Source: Serratia sp. PL17
Lineage (GTDB): Bacteria; Pseudomonadota; Gammaproteobacteria; Enterobacterales; Enterobacteriaceae
Direction of reading: 5' to 3'
Length of the DNA: 64,000 nt
Assembly: GCF_017832355.1 (NCBI RefSeq)
Contig: NZ_JAFIBY010000002.1
Coordinates: 372,001 to 436,000 of the forward strand
Positions within the stretch are counted from its first letter, which is position 1, and each line of letters begins with the position of its first letter. Under the pieces are notes generated by a model that saw only the letters and a list, made by a program, of their open reading frames with translations, had not been told where the DNA came from and did no database searches. Shown here piece after piece: positions 8,807-18,142 of the stretch. A program made the translations under genes and the position numbers.

Positions 8807-9586
8807 ATGACCGAACTAACCGCAGCAGCGCAACGTGCGCTGACCTTAATGGATTTAACCACGCTGAACGATGATGACACCGACGAGAAGGTGATCGCGT
8901 TGTGTCGTCAGGCTAACAGCCCGGCAGGCCATACGGCGGCCATCTGTATTTACCCGCGTTTTATCCCTATAGCGCGTAAAACGTTGCGCGAACAGGGGAC
9001 GCCGGATATCCGCATTGCGACCGTAACCAATTTCCCGCATGGCAACGACGATATCGACATCGCGCTGGCGGAAACCCGTGCGGCTATCGCCTACGGTGCT
9101 GATGAAGTGGATGTGGTATTCCCTTATCGCGCGTTGCTCGCCGGTAATGAGCAAGTGGGATTTGAACTGGTAAAACAGTGCAAACAGGTCTGTCAGGCGG
9201 CTAATGTCCTGCTGAAAGTGATCATCGAAACCGGTGAGCTAAAGCAGGCGAATCTGATTCGTAAGGCGTCGGAGATTGCCATCAAGGCCGGTGCTGACTT
9301 TATCAAAACCTCTACCGGTAAAGTGCCCGTCAACGCGACGCTGGAAAGTGCTGAGCTAATGATGTCGGTGATCCGCGATATGAATGTCGCCAAAACCGTG
9401 GGCTTTAAGCCGGCCGGTGGTGTTCGTACGGCGGAAGATGCGCTGCATTATCTGCAACTTGCCGATCGTATTCTGGGTGAAGGCTGGGCCGATGCGCGTC
9501 ATTTCCGCTTCGGGGCGTCCAGCTTGTTAGCCAGCCTGCTGACGACGCTGGGCCACAGTGCCGAGACGTCCGGTAGCGGTTACTGA
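8807..9586 (+). CDS. deoC: deoxyribose-phosphate aldolase
   Basis: 259 residues from ATG 8807 with GGAG upstream; an extension to 8696 lacks homology. It cleaves 2-deoxyribose 5-phosphate to glyceraldehyde 3-phosphate and acetaldehyde. The Schiff-base lysine is Lys167 in DFIKTSTGK, with Lys201 in [11 protein letters not shown] and Asp102 in EVDVVFPY completing the known catalytic triad at the E. coli numbering. First gene of deoCABD, behind CRP-type sites; catabolises the deoxyribose part of nucleosides. Confidence 0.97.
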   Translation: MTELTAAAQRALTLMDLTTLNDDDTDEKVIALCRQANSPAGHTAAICIYPRFIPIARKTLREQGTPDIRIATVTNFPHGNDDIDIALAETRAAIAYGADEVDVVFPYRALLAGNEQVGFELVKQCKQVCQAANVLLKVIIETGELKQANLIRKASEIAIKAGADFIKTSTGKVPVNATLESAELMMSVIRDMNVAKTVGFKPAGGVRTAEDALHYLQLADRILGEGWADARHFRFGASSLLASLLTTLGHSAETSGSGY

Positions 9587-9655
9587 TCGATTACGTCGGC
9601 AACGCGCGATACGGCGCCTGCCTGCACCCTACATTCGCTAAAACAGGGGGATGCC

Positions 9656-10978
9656 TTGTTCCTGGCACAAGAAATTATTCGTAAGAAACGTGACGGTCAG
9701 CCGTTGAGCGAAGCGGAAATCCGCTTTTTCATCAATGGGATCCGTGACAATGTGGTTTCCGAAGGTCAGATCGCCGCGCTGGCGATGACCATTTATTTCC
9801 ACGATATGACCATGCCGGAGCGCGTGGCGCTTACCATGGCAATGCGTGATTCCGGCACCGTGCTGGACTGGAAAAGTCTGTCGCTGAATGGACCTTTAGT
9901 CGACAAGCATTCCACAGGCGGTGTGGGCGATGTGACGTCGTTGATGCTCGGTCCCATGGTCGCCGCATGTGGCGGTTATGTCCCAATGATTTCTGGCCGT
10001 GGTTTGGGCCATACCGGTGGGACATTGGACAAGCTGGAGGCCATCCCGGGCTTTAATATTTTCCCGGACGACAATGCCTTCCGTAAGATTATTCAGGACG
10101 TAGGCGTTGCGATTATCGGCCAAACCAGCTCGCTGGCACCGGCGGACAAGCGTTTCTACGCGACCCGTGACATTACCGCGACCGTGGATTCTATCCCGCT
10201 GATCACCGCGTCTATTCTGGCGAAAAAGCTGGCAGAAGGCCTGGATGCCTTGGTGATGGACGTTAAAGTCGGTTCTGGTGCCTTTATGCCAACTTACGCG
10301 TTGTCGGCTGATTTGGCACAGGCGATTGTTGGCGTGGCCAACGGTGCGGGCTGCAAAACCACGGCATTGCTGACAGACATGAACCAGGTACTGGCTTCGA
10401 GCGCGGGTAATGCGGTGGAAGTGCGTGAAGCGGTGCGCTTCCTTACCGGTGAATACCGCAACCCACGCCTGTTGGAAGTGACCATGGCGTTGTGCGTGGA
10501 GATGTTGCTTTCCGGTGGGCTGGCGAAAGACGACGCCGATGCGCGTGCCAAGCTCCAGGCGGTATTGGACAATGGTAAGGCAGCAGAGGTGTTTGGTCGG
10601 ATGGTGGCTGCACAACAAGGCCCGACCGATTTCGTTGAGCGTTACGACAGCTATCTGCCTGCGGCAACCCTGAGCAAGCCCGTTTATGCCGAGAAGCAGG
10701 GCATTATCAGCGCGATGGATACTCGCGCGCTGGGCATGGCTGTCGTGTCACTGGGCGGTGGCCGTCGTCGTGCGACCGACAGTATTGATTACAGCGTGGG
10801 CCTGACTGGCATGGCACGTCTGGGCGACAAAGTGGATACTCAGCAGCCGCTGGCGGTGATCCATGCCAACGACGAAGAAACTTGGCAGCAGGCGGCCGAA
10901 GCGGTCCGCAGTGCCATGACGCTAAGCGACAAAGCACCGGAAGAGACGCCGGTAGTTTACAAACGCATTTCGGAATAA
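9656..10978 (+). CDS. deoA: thymidine phosphorylase
   Basis: 440 residues, the E. coli length. The start is TTG 9656: the product [14 protein letters not shown] aligns from residue 1 with E. coli DeoA, which also uses a TTG start, and AGGGGG lies a few bases upstream. The motif KHSTGGVGD (phosphate site) and LDKLEAIPG are the pyrimidine nucleoside phosphorylase signatures. It converts thymidine and deoxyuridine to free base plus deoxyribose 1-phosphate in the cytoplasm. The overlapping ATG at 9651 is in another frame and is not the start. Second gene of the deo operon. Confidence 0.97.
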   Translation: MFLAQEIIRKKRDGQPLSEAEIRFFINGIRDNVVSEGQIAALAMTIYFHDMTMPERVALTMAMRDSGTVLDWKSLSLNGPLVDKHSTGGVGDVTSLMLGPMVAACGGYVPMISGRGLGHTGGTLDKLEAIPGFNIFPDDNAFRKIIQDVGVAIIGQTSSLAPADKRFYATRDITATVDSIPLITASILAKKLAEGLDALVMDVKVGSGAFMPTYALSADLAQAIVGVANGAGCKTTALLTDMNQVLASSAGNAVEVREAVRFLTGEYRNPRLLEVTMALCVEMLLSGGLAKDDADARAKLQAVLDNGKAAEVFGRMVAAQQGPTDFVERYDSYLPAATLSKPVYAEKQGIISAMDTRALGMAVVSLGGGRRRATDSIDYSVGLTGMARLGDKVDTQQPLAVIHANDEETWQQAAEAVRSAMTLSDKAPEETPVVYKRISE

Positions 10979-11024
10979 GTATTACCTTTACAACATTTAT
11001 AGCGGTAGCCAAACTCGCTGCCGC

Positions 11025-11152
11025 TATACCCAATGAATTTCAAGGTGCAGGTAGGCGGCAACGGAAGGAATCCCAGGAGCTTGGTAAATCCAGTGACTGG
11101 GGTGAGTGAAGGCAACCCACACACACCTGCGGCTTGAAAGACGACGGGTATA
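11025..11152 (-). repeat. ERIC element 2, between deoA and deoB
   Basis: 128 bp from TATACCC to GGGTATA with the core AATCCCAGGAGCTTGG and CCAGTGACTGGGGTGAGTG, the reverse orientation to element 1. It ends two bases before the AGGAG of deoB, so it occupies most of the deoA-deoB spacer and must be part of any deoCAB mRNA. Confidence 0.93.
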
Positions 11153-11164
11153 CAGGAGAGCATG

Positions 11165-12388
11165 ATGAAACGCACATTTATTATGGTATTAGACTCATTC
11201 GGTATTGGCGCAAGCGAAGATGCTGAGAAATTTGGCGATCAGGGTTCCGATACGCTGGGCCATATTGCCGATGTTTGCGCGCGCGGTGAAGCCAACGTTG
11301 GCCGTCAGGGCCCGTTGACACTGCCTAACCTGAGCCGTTTGGGCTTGGGTAAAGCGGCGGAAGAGTCCACTGGCACCTTCCCGCAAGGGCTGGATCGCAA
11401 TGCGGATATCATTGGTGCCTACGGTTATGCCAGCGAGCTTTCTTCTGGTAAAGATACGCCGTCAGGCCACTGGGAAATCGCCGGTGTGCCGGTCTTGTTC
11501 GACTGGGGCTATTTCAGCGACGAGCACAACAGCTTCCCACAAGAACTGCTGGACAAACTGGTTGAACGTGCCAATTTGCCCGGCTATCTCGGCAACTGCC
11601 ACTCATCCGGCACGGTGATCCTCGACCAACTGGGTGAAGAGCACATGAAAACCGGCAAGCCGATTTTCTACACCTCTGCTGACTCAGTGTTCCAGATTGC
11701 CTGCCATGAAGAAACTTTCGGCCTGGACCGTCTGTATGAGCTGTGTGAAATCGCCCGTGAAGAGCTGACGGAAGGCGGTTACAACATCGGCCGCGTGATT
11801 GCGCGTCCTTTCCTGGGCGACAAGCCGGGCAACTTCCAGCGTACCGGTAACCGCCATGATTTGGCAGTAGAACCACCTGCCCCTACCGTGCTGAAAAAGC
11901 TGGTGGACGAGAAGGGCGGTGAAGTGGTGTCGATCGGTAAAATTGCCGATATCTACGCTAACGTGGGCATCACCAAGAAGGTCAAGGCGACCGGTATCGA
12001 CGCGTTGTTTGACGCAACCCTGATCGAAATGGAAAAAGCCGGTGACAACACCATTGTGTTCACGAACTTTGTTGATTTTGACTCCTCTTACGGCCACCGC
12101 CGTGACGTTGCAGGCTATGCCGCAGCATTGGAGCTGTTCGACCGCCGCCTGCCTGAGCTGTTAAAATTGGTTAAAGATGAAGACATCATTATCTTCACCG
12201 CTGACCACGGTTGCGATCCAACTTGGCCGGGCACCGACCATACCCGTGAGCACATTCCGGTATTGGTTTACGGTCCGAAAGTAAAACCAGGCTCATTGGG
12301 TCACCGTGAGACCTTCGCCGACATCGGCCAGACGGTCGCCAGCTACTTTGGCGTGTCACCGATGGATTACGGTAAATCCATGCTCTAA
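11165..12388 (+). CDS. deoB: phosphopentomutase
   Basis: 407 residues from ATG 11165, the E. coli length. The preceding ATG 11162 is also in frame but sits only 3 bases from AGGAG, so the second is better spaced. It interconverts (deoxy)ribose 1-phosphate and 5-phosphate. Metal ligands of the alkaline-phosphatase superfamily are visible: VLDSFGIG, the phosphorylated-Thr segment [29 protein letters not shown]. Third gene of deoCABD; flanked by ERIC elements on both sides. Confidence 0.97.
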   Translation: MKRTFIMVLDSFGIGASEDAEKFGDQGSDTLGHIADVCARGEANVGRQGPLTLPNLSRLGLGKAAEESTGTFPQGLDRNADIIGAYGYASELSSGKDTPSGHWEIAGVPVLFDWGYFSDEHNSFPQELLDKLVERANLPGYLGNCHSSGTVILDQLGEEHMKTGKPIFYTSADSVFQIACHEETFGLDRLYELCEIAREELTEGGYNIGRVIARPFLGDKPGNFQRTGNRHDLAVEPPAPTVLKKLVDEKGGEVVSIGKIADIYANVGITKKVKATGIDALFDATLIEMEKAGDNTIVFTNFVDFDSSYGHRRDVAGYAAALELFDRRLPELLKLVKDEDIIIFTADHGCDPTWPGTDHTREHIPVLVYGPKVKPGSLGHRETFADIGQTVASYFGVSPMDYGKSML

Positions 12389-12390
12389 GC

Positions 12391-12510
12391 CCCCTATTTC
12401 AAGCTGCAGCGTTATTAGCTTTATGCGTGGGTCCCAGTGACTGACTCAGGTCAGTGGCTGGGGACTCGCCCGCGAGTGAGAACACTGCAGTTTGGCGTTC
12501 AATGGTTTGG
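12391..12510 (+). repeat. ERIC element 3, degenerate, between deoB and deoD
   Basis: The core is recognisable as GTCCCAGTGACTGACTCAGGTCAGTGGCTGGGGACTCGC-like sequence at about 12431-12470, with weak similarity to ERIC arms on either side; the terminal TATACCC/GGGTATA motifs have decayed. Boundaries are approximate. Confidence 0.65.
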
Positions 12511-12555
12511 ATGTTTGACGTTTTTATTCAATACGATTTCTAAAGGAAGACAATT

Positions 12556-13287
12556 ATGGCTACGCCGCATATTAATGCTGAAATGGGTGATTTCGCTGAC
12601 GTAGTACTGATGCCGGGCGATCCGTTGCGTGCAAAATACATCGCGGAAACTTTCCTGGAAGGCGCGGTGGAAGTGAATAACGTGCGCGGTATGCTGGGCT
12701 TCACCGGGACTTACAAAGGTCGTAAGATCTCTGTCATGGGCCACGGTATGGGGATCCCATCTTGCTCCATTTATGCGCGTGAACTGATTGCCGAATTCGG
12801 CGTGAAGAAAATCATCCGTGTGGGTTCCTGTGGCGCGGTTCGTGACGATGTCAAACTGCGTGACGTGGTGATCGGTATGGGTGCTTGCACCGATTCCAAA
12901 GTGAACCGCATGCGTTTCAAGGATCATGACTATGCGGCGATTGCCGATTTTGACATGGTGCGTAACGCAGTAGACGCAGCGGCAGCGCAGGGTATCCCGG
13001 CGCGCGTGGGTAACATCTTCTCTGCTGATTTGTTCTACACGCCAGATCCAGACATGTTCCAAGTGATGAAGAAGTACGGCATCCTGGGTGTGGAAATGGA
13101 AGCCGCCGGCATCTACGGTGTGGCTGCGGAGATGTACGAAGAGTTCGGTTGTAAAGCACTGACCATTTGTACCGTTTCAGACCACATTCTGCGTCATGAA
13201 GCGACCACCGCGGCAGAGCGTCAGACCACCTTTAACGAAATGATCGTTATCGCGCTGGAATCTGTACTGCTGGGTGACAAAGCGTAA
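12556..13287 (+). CDS. deoD: purine nucleoside phosphorylase, DeoD type
   Basis: 243 residues (E. coli 239). ATG 12556 follows AAGGAAG. The N-terminus [26 protein letters not shown] is typical; GSCGAVRDD carries phosphate-binding residues and VEMEAAG binds the nucleoside ribose. It phosphorolyses purine (deoxy)nucleosides as a hexamer. Last gene of deoCABD. A GC-rich hairpin follows. Confidence 0.97.
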   Translation: MATPHINAEMGDFADVVLMPGDPLRAKYIAETFLEGAVEVNNVRGMLGFTGTYKGRKISVMGHGMGIPSCSIYARELIAEFGVKKIIRVGSCGAVRDDVKLRDVVIGMGACTDSKVNRMRFKDHDYAAIADFDMVRNAVDAAAAQGIPARVGNIFSADLFYTPDPDMFQVMKKYGILGVEMEAAGIYGVAAEMYEEFGCKALTICTVSDHILRHEATTAAERQTTFNEMIVIALESVLLGDKA

Positions 13288-13297
13288 TAACACTGCG

Positions 13298-13318
13298 GGC
13301 GCGGCACCCTGCCGCGCC
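13298..13318 (+). terminator. deo operon terminator hairpin
   Basis: GGCGCGGCA - CCC - TGCCGCGCC, a perfect 9-bp stem just after deoD, with no long T run. It most likely ends the deo transcript. Confidence 0.65.
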
Positions 13319-13426
13319 TCGGATAAATCTATTCATCCTGCCCCACTTATTATTTGAAAAACTTTACCTTATAGGTAATTAGCGCTATTAATCTATTCAT
13401 CAATCTATTCACCAATCTATTCAATT

Positions 13427-14770
13427 ATGACTACCCTTGAGCAGGTTCTGCGGAATGGCCCGGCTGCGTCAAAAGTGCTTACCGATGCGTTGGGCATTAG
13501 CCAACCAACGTTGTCGCGCCGTATTCGCGGCCTGGCGGGCAGGGTATTGGCCATTGGCAAAGGTCGCGCCACTCGCTATGCATTGTGCCGGGTTGTGGGA
13601 GGGGAGTCGTATTTTCCGCTGTATCAGGTGGATGAACTGGGCAAGGTTTCTAAGCTGCTCACACTTTATCCTGTCTATCCGGCGGGCTGCTATGCCGTTC
13701 AGCATGAGCAAAATGGCGAGTGGCATCTTTATGACGGTTTGCCTTGGTACCTAAACGATCTGCGACCGATAGGCTTTCTTGGACGAGCCTGGGGGAAAGC
13801 CGTCTCGCAAGTACTGCGTTTGCCGGAAGATACGCAGCTCTGGAATGAAGATCAGCGCCTATTGGCGCTTTGCCACTTTGGTGACGACATGAGCGGCAAC
13901 CTACTGCCCGGCAATGGCAGCTATCAACGCTGGTTGGTAAGGGGTCCAGAGAGCGCTGTACCGGTATTGGATAAAAATACTCGTTACGCGGAACTGGCTA
14001 AGCAGGCGTTGGCGGGGGAACTGGTTGGATCGTCTGCCGGTGGCGAGCAACCCAAGTTTATCGCTTATGCTGAACTGAAGGGCGGCCGATGTCGTCATGT
14101 GCTGGTTAAGTTCTGTTCGGTTCCGACAAACCCTAATGCTCAGCGTTGGAGCGACTTGCTTATTGCAGAGTCACTGGCGTTGCAGGTCGTGGCGGAGGCG
14201 GGGTTGCCTGCGGCACAAAGTGACATCTTGCTGGGTGAAGATCGGCAGTGTTTTCTGGAAATTGAACGGTTCGATCGCATCGGTCCCTTTGGTCGGGTGG
14301 CGATGGTTTCGTTGGAAGCATTGGATGCCGAGTTTAGCGGTAGTGGTAATGCCAATTGGGCCACAGCGGCTGAAGGGTTATTGAAACAGGGTGTGATAGA
14401 TCGCCATACCTGTCAGAGAATGGCTCTGTATTGGGCATTTGGCAGGTTGATTGCCAATAGCGATATGCATCAGGGTAACTTGTCGTTTCTACGCCCCGAA
14501 CAGCGGCCAGTGGTTTTAGCACCTTTGTATGATATGTTGCCGATGGCATTTGCACCAACCAGCAGCGGTAACATGCGTCATCAAGCGGTGGAGATCCGAC
14601 TGGGCCATGAGGTCAAGGGTGCTGTTTGGCGGCAGGCCGAATTGATGGCGCTGGAGTTTTGGCAACGTGTGTCACAACATGAACCGATCAGCGAAGCGTT
14701 CCGCGATATTGCCAAGCAGATGCTGAAACAGGTTCAGGGAATGAACGAACACATCCAGCGCATGGCTTAA
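13427..14770 (+). CDS. yjjJ: HipA-like serine/threonine kinase-fold protein YjjJ
   Basis: 447 residues (E. coli YjjJ about 443). An N-terminal winged helix-turn-helix (about 12-35, DALGISQPTLSRRIRGL) is fused to a HipA kinase domain. Kinase features: Gly-rich SAGGEQPKF (203-211), the ATP lysine in LVKF (226-229), ERFDR (280-284), the catalytic loop NSDMHQGN (344-351) and YDMLP (368-372). HipA kinases are toxins of HipBA modules; E. coli YjjJ has been described as a HipA-like toxin with its DNA-binding domain in the same protein. No separate hipB antitoxin adjoins it. Stands between deoD and ytjB; lplA, its E. coli neighbour, is missing. Confidence 0.9.
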   Translation: MTTLEQVLRNGPAASKVLTDALGISQPTLSRRIRGLAGRVLAIGKGRATRYALCRVVGGESYFPLYQVDELGKVSKLLTLYPVYPAGCYAVQHEQNGEWHLYDGLPWYLNDLRPIGFLGRAWGKAVSQVLRLPEDTQLWNEDQRLLALCHFGDDMSGNLLPGNGSYQRWLVRGPESAVPVLDKNTRYAELAKQALAGELVGSSAGGEQPKFIAYAELKGGRCRHVLVKFCSVPTNPNAQRWSDLLIAESLALQVVAEAGLPAAQSDILLGEDRQCFLEIERFDRIGPFGRVAMVSLEALDAEFSGSGNANWATAAEGLLKQGVIDRHTCQRMALYWAFGRLIANSDMHQGNLSFLRPEQRPVVLAPLYDMLPMAFAPTSSGNMRHQAVEIRLGHEVKGAVWRQAELMALEFWQRVSQHEPISEAFRDIAKQMLKQVQGMNEHIQRMA

Positions 14771-14791
14771 ACTGGCTGTCTGCCGGTTTAA
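14767..14791. terminator. bidirectional hairpin spanning both stop codons of yjjJ and ytjB
   Basis: TTAAACTGGC (14767-14776) pairs with GCCGGTTTAA (14782-14791), 10 bp with one G-T wobble and loop TGTCT. The yjjJ stop lies in one arm and the ytjB stop in the other, so the structure serves convergent transcripts. Confidence 0.55.
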
Positions 14792-15474
14792 GGCTTCCTC
14801 TCTTCTTTCTTTTCTTCCTGCTGTTCGTCATCGTCATTTTCCACCGTGTTACCCTCATCCAAGGGGGTATTGGCGGTCAGGAGATACGGTGACTGTTGCC
14901 AGCGGCTGCGACGGTGTTGCAGTAAGGTTCGGGCCAGAATAATGCCGATCGCCAACGCCAGCAGGATCATCAGGCGCAGCAGGTTGGTGGTGTTGTCCAC
15001 CTGTTTGGATTCAGTTGCCAGCACGTGGGTATCGAGCGTGATGCGGATAAAGCCAATCGGGCCGTCTTTGCTCTGAATAGACTCCACCAGTTGGTGGTTG
15101 AAGTAACTCCCGGCGCGTTTGCCATCAAGCGACAGGCGATCGCGTATACTTATTTGCTCACCGGCATGGGAAATCAATGTGCCGTCAAGCTGATAGACGC
15201 TGGCGTCCAGAATACGGCTGTGATCGGTGAGCTGTTTGAGAATGGCATTGATGCGCTGATTGTCGACATCACTGTCGTCGTCCATCAGGGGAGCAAGGCT
15301 CGACGCCACCTGTTTGGTCAGCGTTTGTGCCAGTTCTTCCACCTGTTCGGATCGCGCCAACTGGTGACTCAGGCTAAAATAGGACGCACCCTGCATCAAC
15401 AAAACCAGTAAAGCCAGGCAAATCAGGATAATAGCAGTGCGGTGCAGGCGGAATTTCAGTTTAGCGCGAGCCAT
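14788..15474 (-). CDS. ytjB: SMP-family membrane protein YtjB
   Basis: 228 residues (E. coli 214). Two membrane segments flank a periplasmic domain: TM1 about 13-33 (IILICLALLVLLMQ...) and TM2 about 165-185 (LRLMILLALAIGIILART). It has an acidic, Lys/Glu-rich C-terminal tail longer than that of E. coli. The family (Smp) has no settled function and, as in E. coli, is divergent from serB. Conserved patches include SRILDASVYQLDG and GFIRITLDT. Confidence 0.92.
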   Translation of the reverse strand: MARAKLKFRLHRTAIILICLALLVLLMQGASYFSLSHQLARSEQVEELAQTLTKQVASSLAPLMDDDSDVDNQRINAILKQLTDHSRILDASVYQLDGTLISHAGEQISIRDRLSLDGKRAGSYFNHQLVESIQSKDGPIGFIRITLDTHVLATESKQVDNTTNLLRLMILLALAIGIILARTLLQHRRSRWQQSPYLLTANTPLDEGNTVENDDDEQQEEKKEERKP

Positions 15475-15578
15475 GCAGGTTCCTTGGGCATCTTGGACAC
15501 TTTATGTTGCCAGAACCAATGGCGATAGGATAGCTTGATGCGTCGTTTTATCATGCAGTGTTTTTTCAGGAGTTAAGG

Positions 15579-16556
15579 ATGTCGAATAGTCTGACCTATT
15601 GCGATCTCCCGGCAGAGATCTCTCAATGGCCGGGTCTTCCCCTTTCGCTGAGCGGTGACGAAGTGATGCCGCTGGATTATCGGGCGGGTCATACCGGTTG
15701 GCTATTATATGGCAGAGAACTGAACAAAACGCGCATCACCGATTTCCAGCGTAAGTTGGGTGCGGCGATGGTGATCGTGACCGCCTGGTGTGTTGAGGAT
15801 TATCAGGTTGTGCGTCTGGCCGGTACGTTGACGGCGCGCGCCAAGCTGCTGGCGGCAGAGAGCGGGCTGGATGTGGCACCGCTCGGCAAGATCCCGCATC
15901 TGCGCACTCCAGGGTTGCTGGTGATGGATATGGATTCGACCGCAATTGAGATTGAATGCATTGACGAGATAGCCAAACTGGCAGGCGTCGGCGAGCAAGT
16001 GTCGGAAGTCACCGAACGTGCGATGCGAGGCGAATTGGACTTTACTGCCAGCCTGCGCCAGCGCGTAGGTGCGCTTAAAGGTGCCGACGCCAATATTCTC
16101 AAGCAGGTGCGTGATGAGTTGCCGTTGATGCCTGGATTGATCAGCCTGGTGCGTAAGTTACAGGCAATGGACTGGCATGTGGCGATTGCTTCTGGTGGTT
16201 TCACTTATTATGCCGAGTACCTGCGCGACAAACTGAAATTGGTCGCGGTGGCGGCCAATGAGCTGGAAATCCGTGACGGCAAGCTGACCGGTGACGTTTT
16301 GGGGCCGATAGTCGACGCGCAGTTCAAAGCGGATACGTTAGTTGCGTTGGCCGAAAAGCTGGGCATCCCAATACAGCAAACTGTCGCCATCGGTGACGGT
16401 GCCAACGATTTGAAAATGATGCAGGTTGCCGGATTAGGCATCGCCTATCACGCCAAACCGAAAGTGTATGAGAAGGCGCAGGTGTCGATTCGCCATGCTG
16501 ACCTTATCGGTGTGCTGTGTGTACTGACCGGCAGCCTGAAACACGAAGTTCGCTAA
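15579..16556 (+). CDS. serB: phosphoserine phosphatase
   Basis: 325 residues from ATG 15579, preceded by CAGGAG; a GTG 21 bases upstream is less likely since MSNSLTYCDLP matches the family start. HAD-superfamily enzyme performing the last step of L-serine synthesis. Motif I is DMDSTAIE (Asp117 nucleophile, Asp119 acid/base), motif II ASGGFTYY, motif III GDGANDLKM. An N-terminal ACT-like regulatory region precedes the catalytic domain. The stop codon coincides with the first bases of an ERIC element; radA follows on the same strand. Confidence 0.97.
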   Translation: MSNSLTYCDLPAEISQWPGLPLSLSGDEVMPLDYRAGHTGWLLYGRELNKTRITDFQRKLGAAMVIVTAWCVEDYQVVRLAGTLTARAKLLAAESGLDVAPLGKIPHLRTPGLLVMDMDSTAIEIECIDEIAKLAGVGEQVSEVTERAMRGELDFTASLRQRVGALKGADANILKQVRDELPLMPGLISLVRKLQAMDWHVAIASGGFTYYAEYLRDKLKLVAVAANELEIRDGKLTGDVLGPIVDAQFKADTLVALAEKLGIPIQQTVAIGDGANDLKMMQVAGLGIAYHAKPKVYEKAQVSIRHADLIGVLCVLTGSLKHEVR

Positions 16557-16680
16557 ACCCGTCATACTTGAAGCTGCCTCCGCGTTAGCTGCGTGCGCTC
16601 ACCCCAGTCACTTACCTAAGTAAGCTCCTGAGGATTCCCGCACTGGCTGCCTTGATGCAACTCCAATTATCTAGGGTATA
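16554..16680 (+). repeat. ERIC element 4, overlapping the serB stop
   Basis: 127 bp from TAAACCC to GGGTATA, core CCCCAGTCACTTACCTAAG and TAAGCTCCTGAGGATTC. The terminal TATACCC of the family is TAAACCC here and its TAA is the serB stop codon, so the element abuts the coding end exactly. The right end lies 20 bp before radA. Confidence 0.92.
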
Positions 16681-16700
16681 AAAAATGATTGAGGTAATAC

Positions 16701-18086
16701 GTGGCAAAAGCAGCAAAACGGGCGTTTGTATGTAATGAGTGTGGGGCTGATTATCCGCGCTGGCAGGGGCAGTGCAGCGCTTGTCACGCCTGGAACAGCA
16801 TTACAGAAGTGCGCCTGGCTGCCGTGTCTTCTTCTTCTCGCAACGAGCGCCTTAGCGGTTATGCCGGCGATGCTGGCATCAGCAAAGTGCAAAAGTTGTC
16901 GGATATCAGTCTCGAAGAGTTGCCGCGTTTCTCTACCGGTTTTCTTGAGTTTGACCGCGTGCTGGGTGGGGGCGTGGTGCCGGGCAGCGCGATCCTGATT
17001 GGCGGTAATCCCGGTGCCGGTAAGAGTACGTTGCTGTTACAAGTATTATGCAAACTGTCCGAACAAATGAAGACCCTGTACGTTACCGGTGAGGAATCCT
17101 TACAACAGGTTGCCATGCGTGCCCACCGTCTCGGTTTGCCGACGGGGGGCCTGAATATGCTGTCGGAAACCAGTATCGAACAGATCTGCCTGATCGCCGA
17201 GCAGGAGCAGCCAAAGCTGATGGTGATTGACTCCATCCAGGTGATGCACATGGCGGATATTCAGTCTTCGCCGGGCAGCGTGGCACAGGTGCGTGAAACT
17301 GCCGCTTATCTGACGCGCTTTGCCAAAACACGCGGTGTGGCGATAGTGATGGTTGGCCACGTGACCAAAGACGGTTCTCTGGCCGGGCCGAAAGTCTTGG
17401 AGCACTGTATCGACTGCTCGGTACTGCTGGACGGCGATGCCGATTCGCGTTTTCGTACCTTGCGCAGCCACAAAAACCGCTTCGGTGCGGTGAATGAACT
17501 GGGCGTGTTCGCCATGACCGAACAAGGTCTGCGTGAGGTCAGCAACCCGTCGGCCATCTTCCTGAGCCGGGGTGATGAGGTGACCTCAGGCAGTTCGGTT
17601 ATGGTGGTCTGGGAGGGCACAAGGCCGTTACTGGTAGAGATCCAGGCGCTGGTCGATCATTCCATGATGTCCAACCCGCGGCGGGTGGCGGTTGGCCTGG
17701 AGCAAAACCGCCTGGCTATCTTGCTGGCGGTGTTGCACCGCCACGGTGGCTTGCAGATGTCCGATCAAGACGTCTTTGTTAACGTGGTCGGCGGGGTGAA
17801 AGTGAGTGAAACCAGCGCCGACTTGGCGTTGCTGATGTCGCTGGTATCCAGTCTGCGAGATCGCCCGCTGCCAAACGATCTGGTGGTGTTTGGTGAGGTC
17901 GGTCTTGCGGGAGAAATCCGTCCGGTGCCCAGTGGTCAGGAGCGTATTTCTGAGGCGGCCAAGCATGGCTTCAAACGGGCTATCGTACCGCACGCCAACG
18001 TACCGAAAAAACCGCCGGCCAACATGCAGGTGTTCGGCGTGAAGAAGCTGGCGGATGCACTGGACGTGCTGGAACAGTTTTATTAA
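16701..18086 (+). CDS. radA: DNA repair ATPase/helicase RadA (Sms)
   Basis: 461 residues from GTG 16701 (MAKAAKRAFVCNECGADYP, aligned with E. coli residue 1). Four-cysteine zinc motif at 11/14/25/28; Walker A GGNPGAGKST near residue 95-104; the RadA-specific KNRFG motif in HKNRFGAV; C-terminal Lon-protease-like domain without an active protease dyad. It promotes branch migration in homologous recombination. Cotranscription with serB is as in E. coli, but here an ERIC element intervenes. Confidence 0.97.
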   Translation: MAKAAKRAFVCNECGADYPRWQGQCSACHAWNSITEVRLAAVSSSSRNERLSGYAGDAGISKVQKLSDISLEELPRFSTGFLEFDRVLGGGVVPGSAILIGGNPGAGKSTLLLQVLCKLSEQMKTLYVTGEESLQQVAMRAHRLGLPTGGLNMLSETSIEQICLIAEQEQPKLMVIDSIQVMHMADIQSSPGSVAQVRETAAYLTRFAKTRGVAIVMVGHVTKDGSLAGPKVLEHCIDCSVLLDGDADSRFRTLRSHKNRFGAVNELGVFAMTEQGLREVSNPSAIFLSRGDEVTSGSSVMVVWEGTRPLLVEIQALVDHSMMSNPRRVAVGLEQNRLAILLAVLHRHGGLQMSDQDVFVNVVGGVKVSETSADLALLMSLVSSLRDRPLPNDLVVFGEVGLAGEIRPVPSGQERISEAAKHGFKRAIVPHANVPKKPPANMQVFGVKKLADALDVLEQFY

Positions 18087-18116
18087 TTGCCACGCGGGGT
18101 GAAGATTATGCTATTT

Positions 18117-18134
18117 TGTTTAGCATACTAAACG
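18117..18134. promoter_or_regulatory. NadR-box-like operator before nadR
   Basis: TGTTTAGCATACTAAACG matches the enterobacterial NadR operator TGTTTA-N6-TAAACA at 11 of 12 conserved positions. It ends 8 bp before the nadR ATG and abuts its GGAGGGG ribosome binding site, so bound NadR would block its own transcription. Family knowledge covers nadA, nadB and pncB as targets; self-regulation is my inference. Confidence 0.7.
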
Positions 18135-18142
18135 GAGGGGTT

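Noticed and set aside
18116-18142. TTG start for nadR
   Set aside because: Lies within the NadR-box; ATG 18143 has an excellent ribosome binding site and matches the family start.
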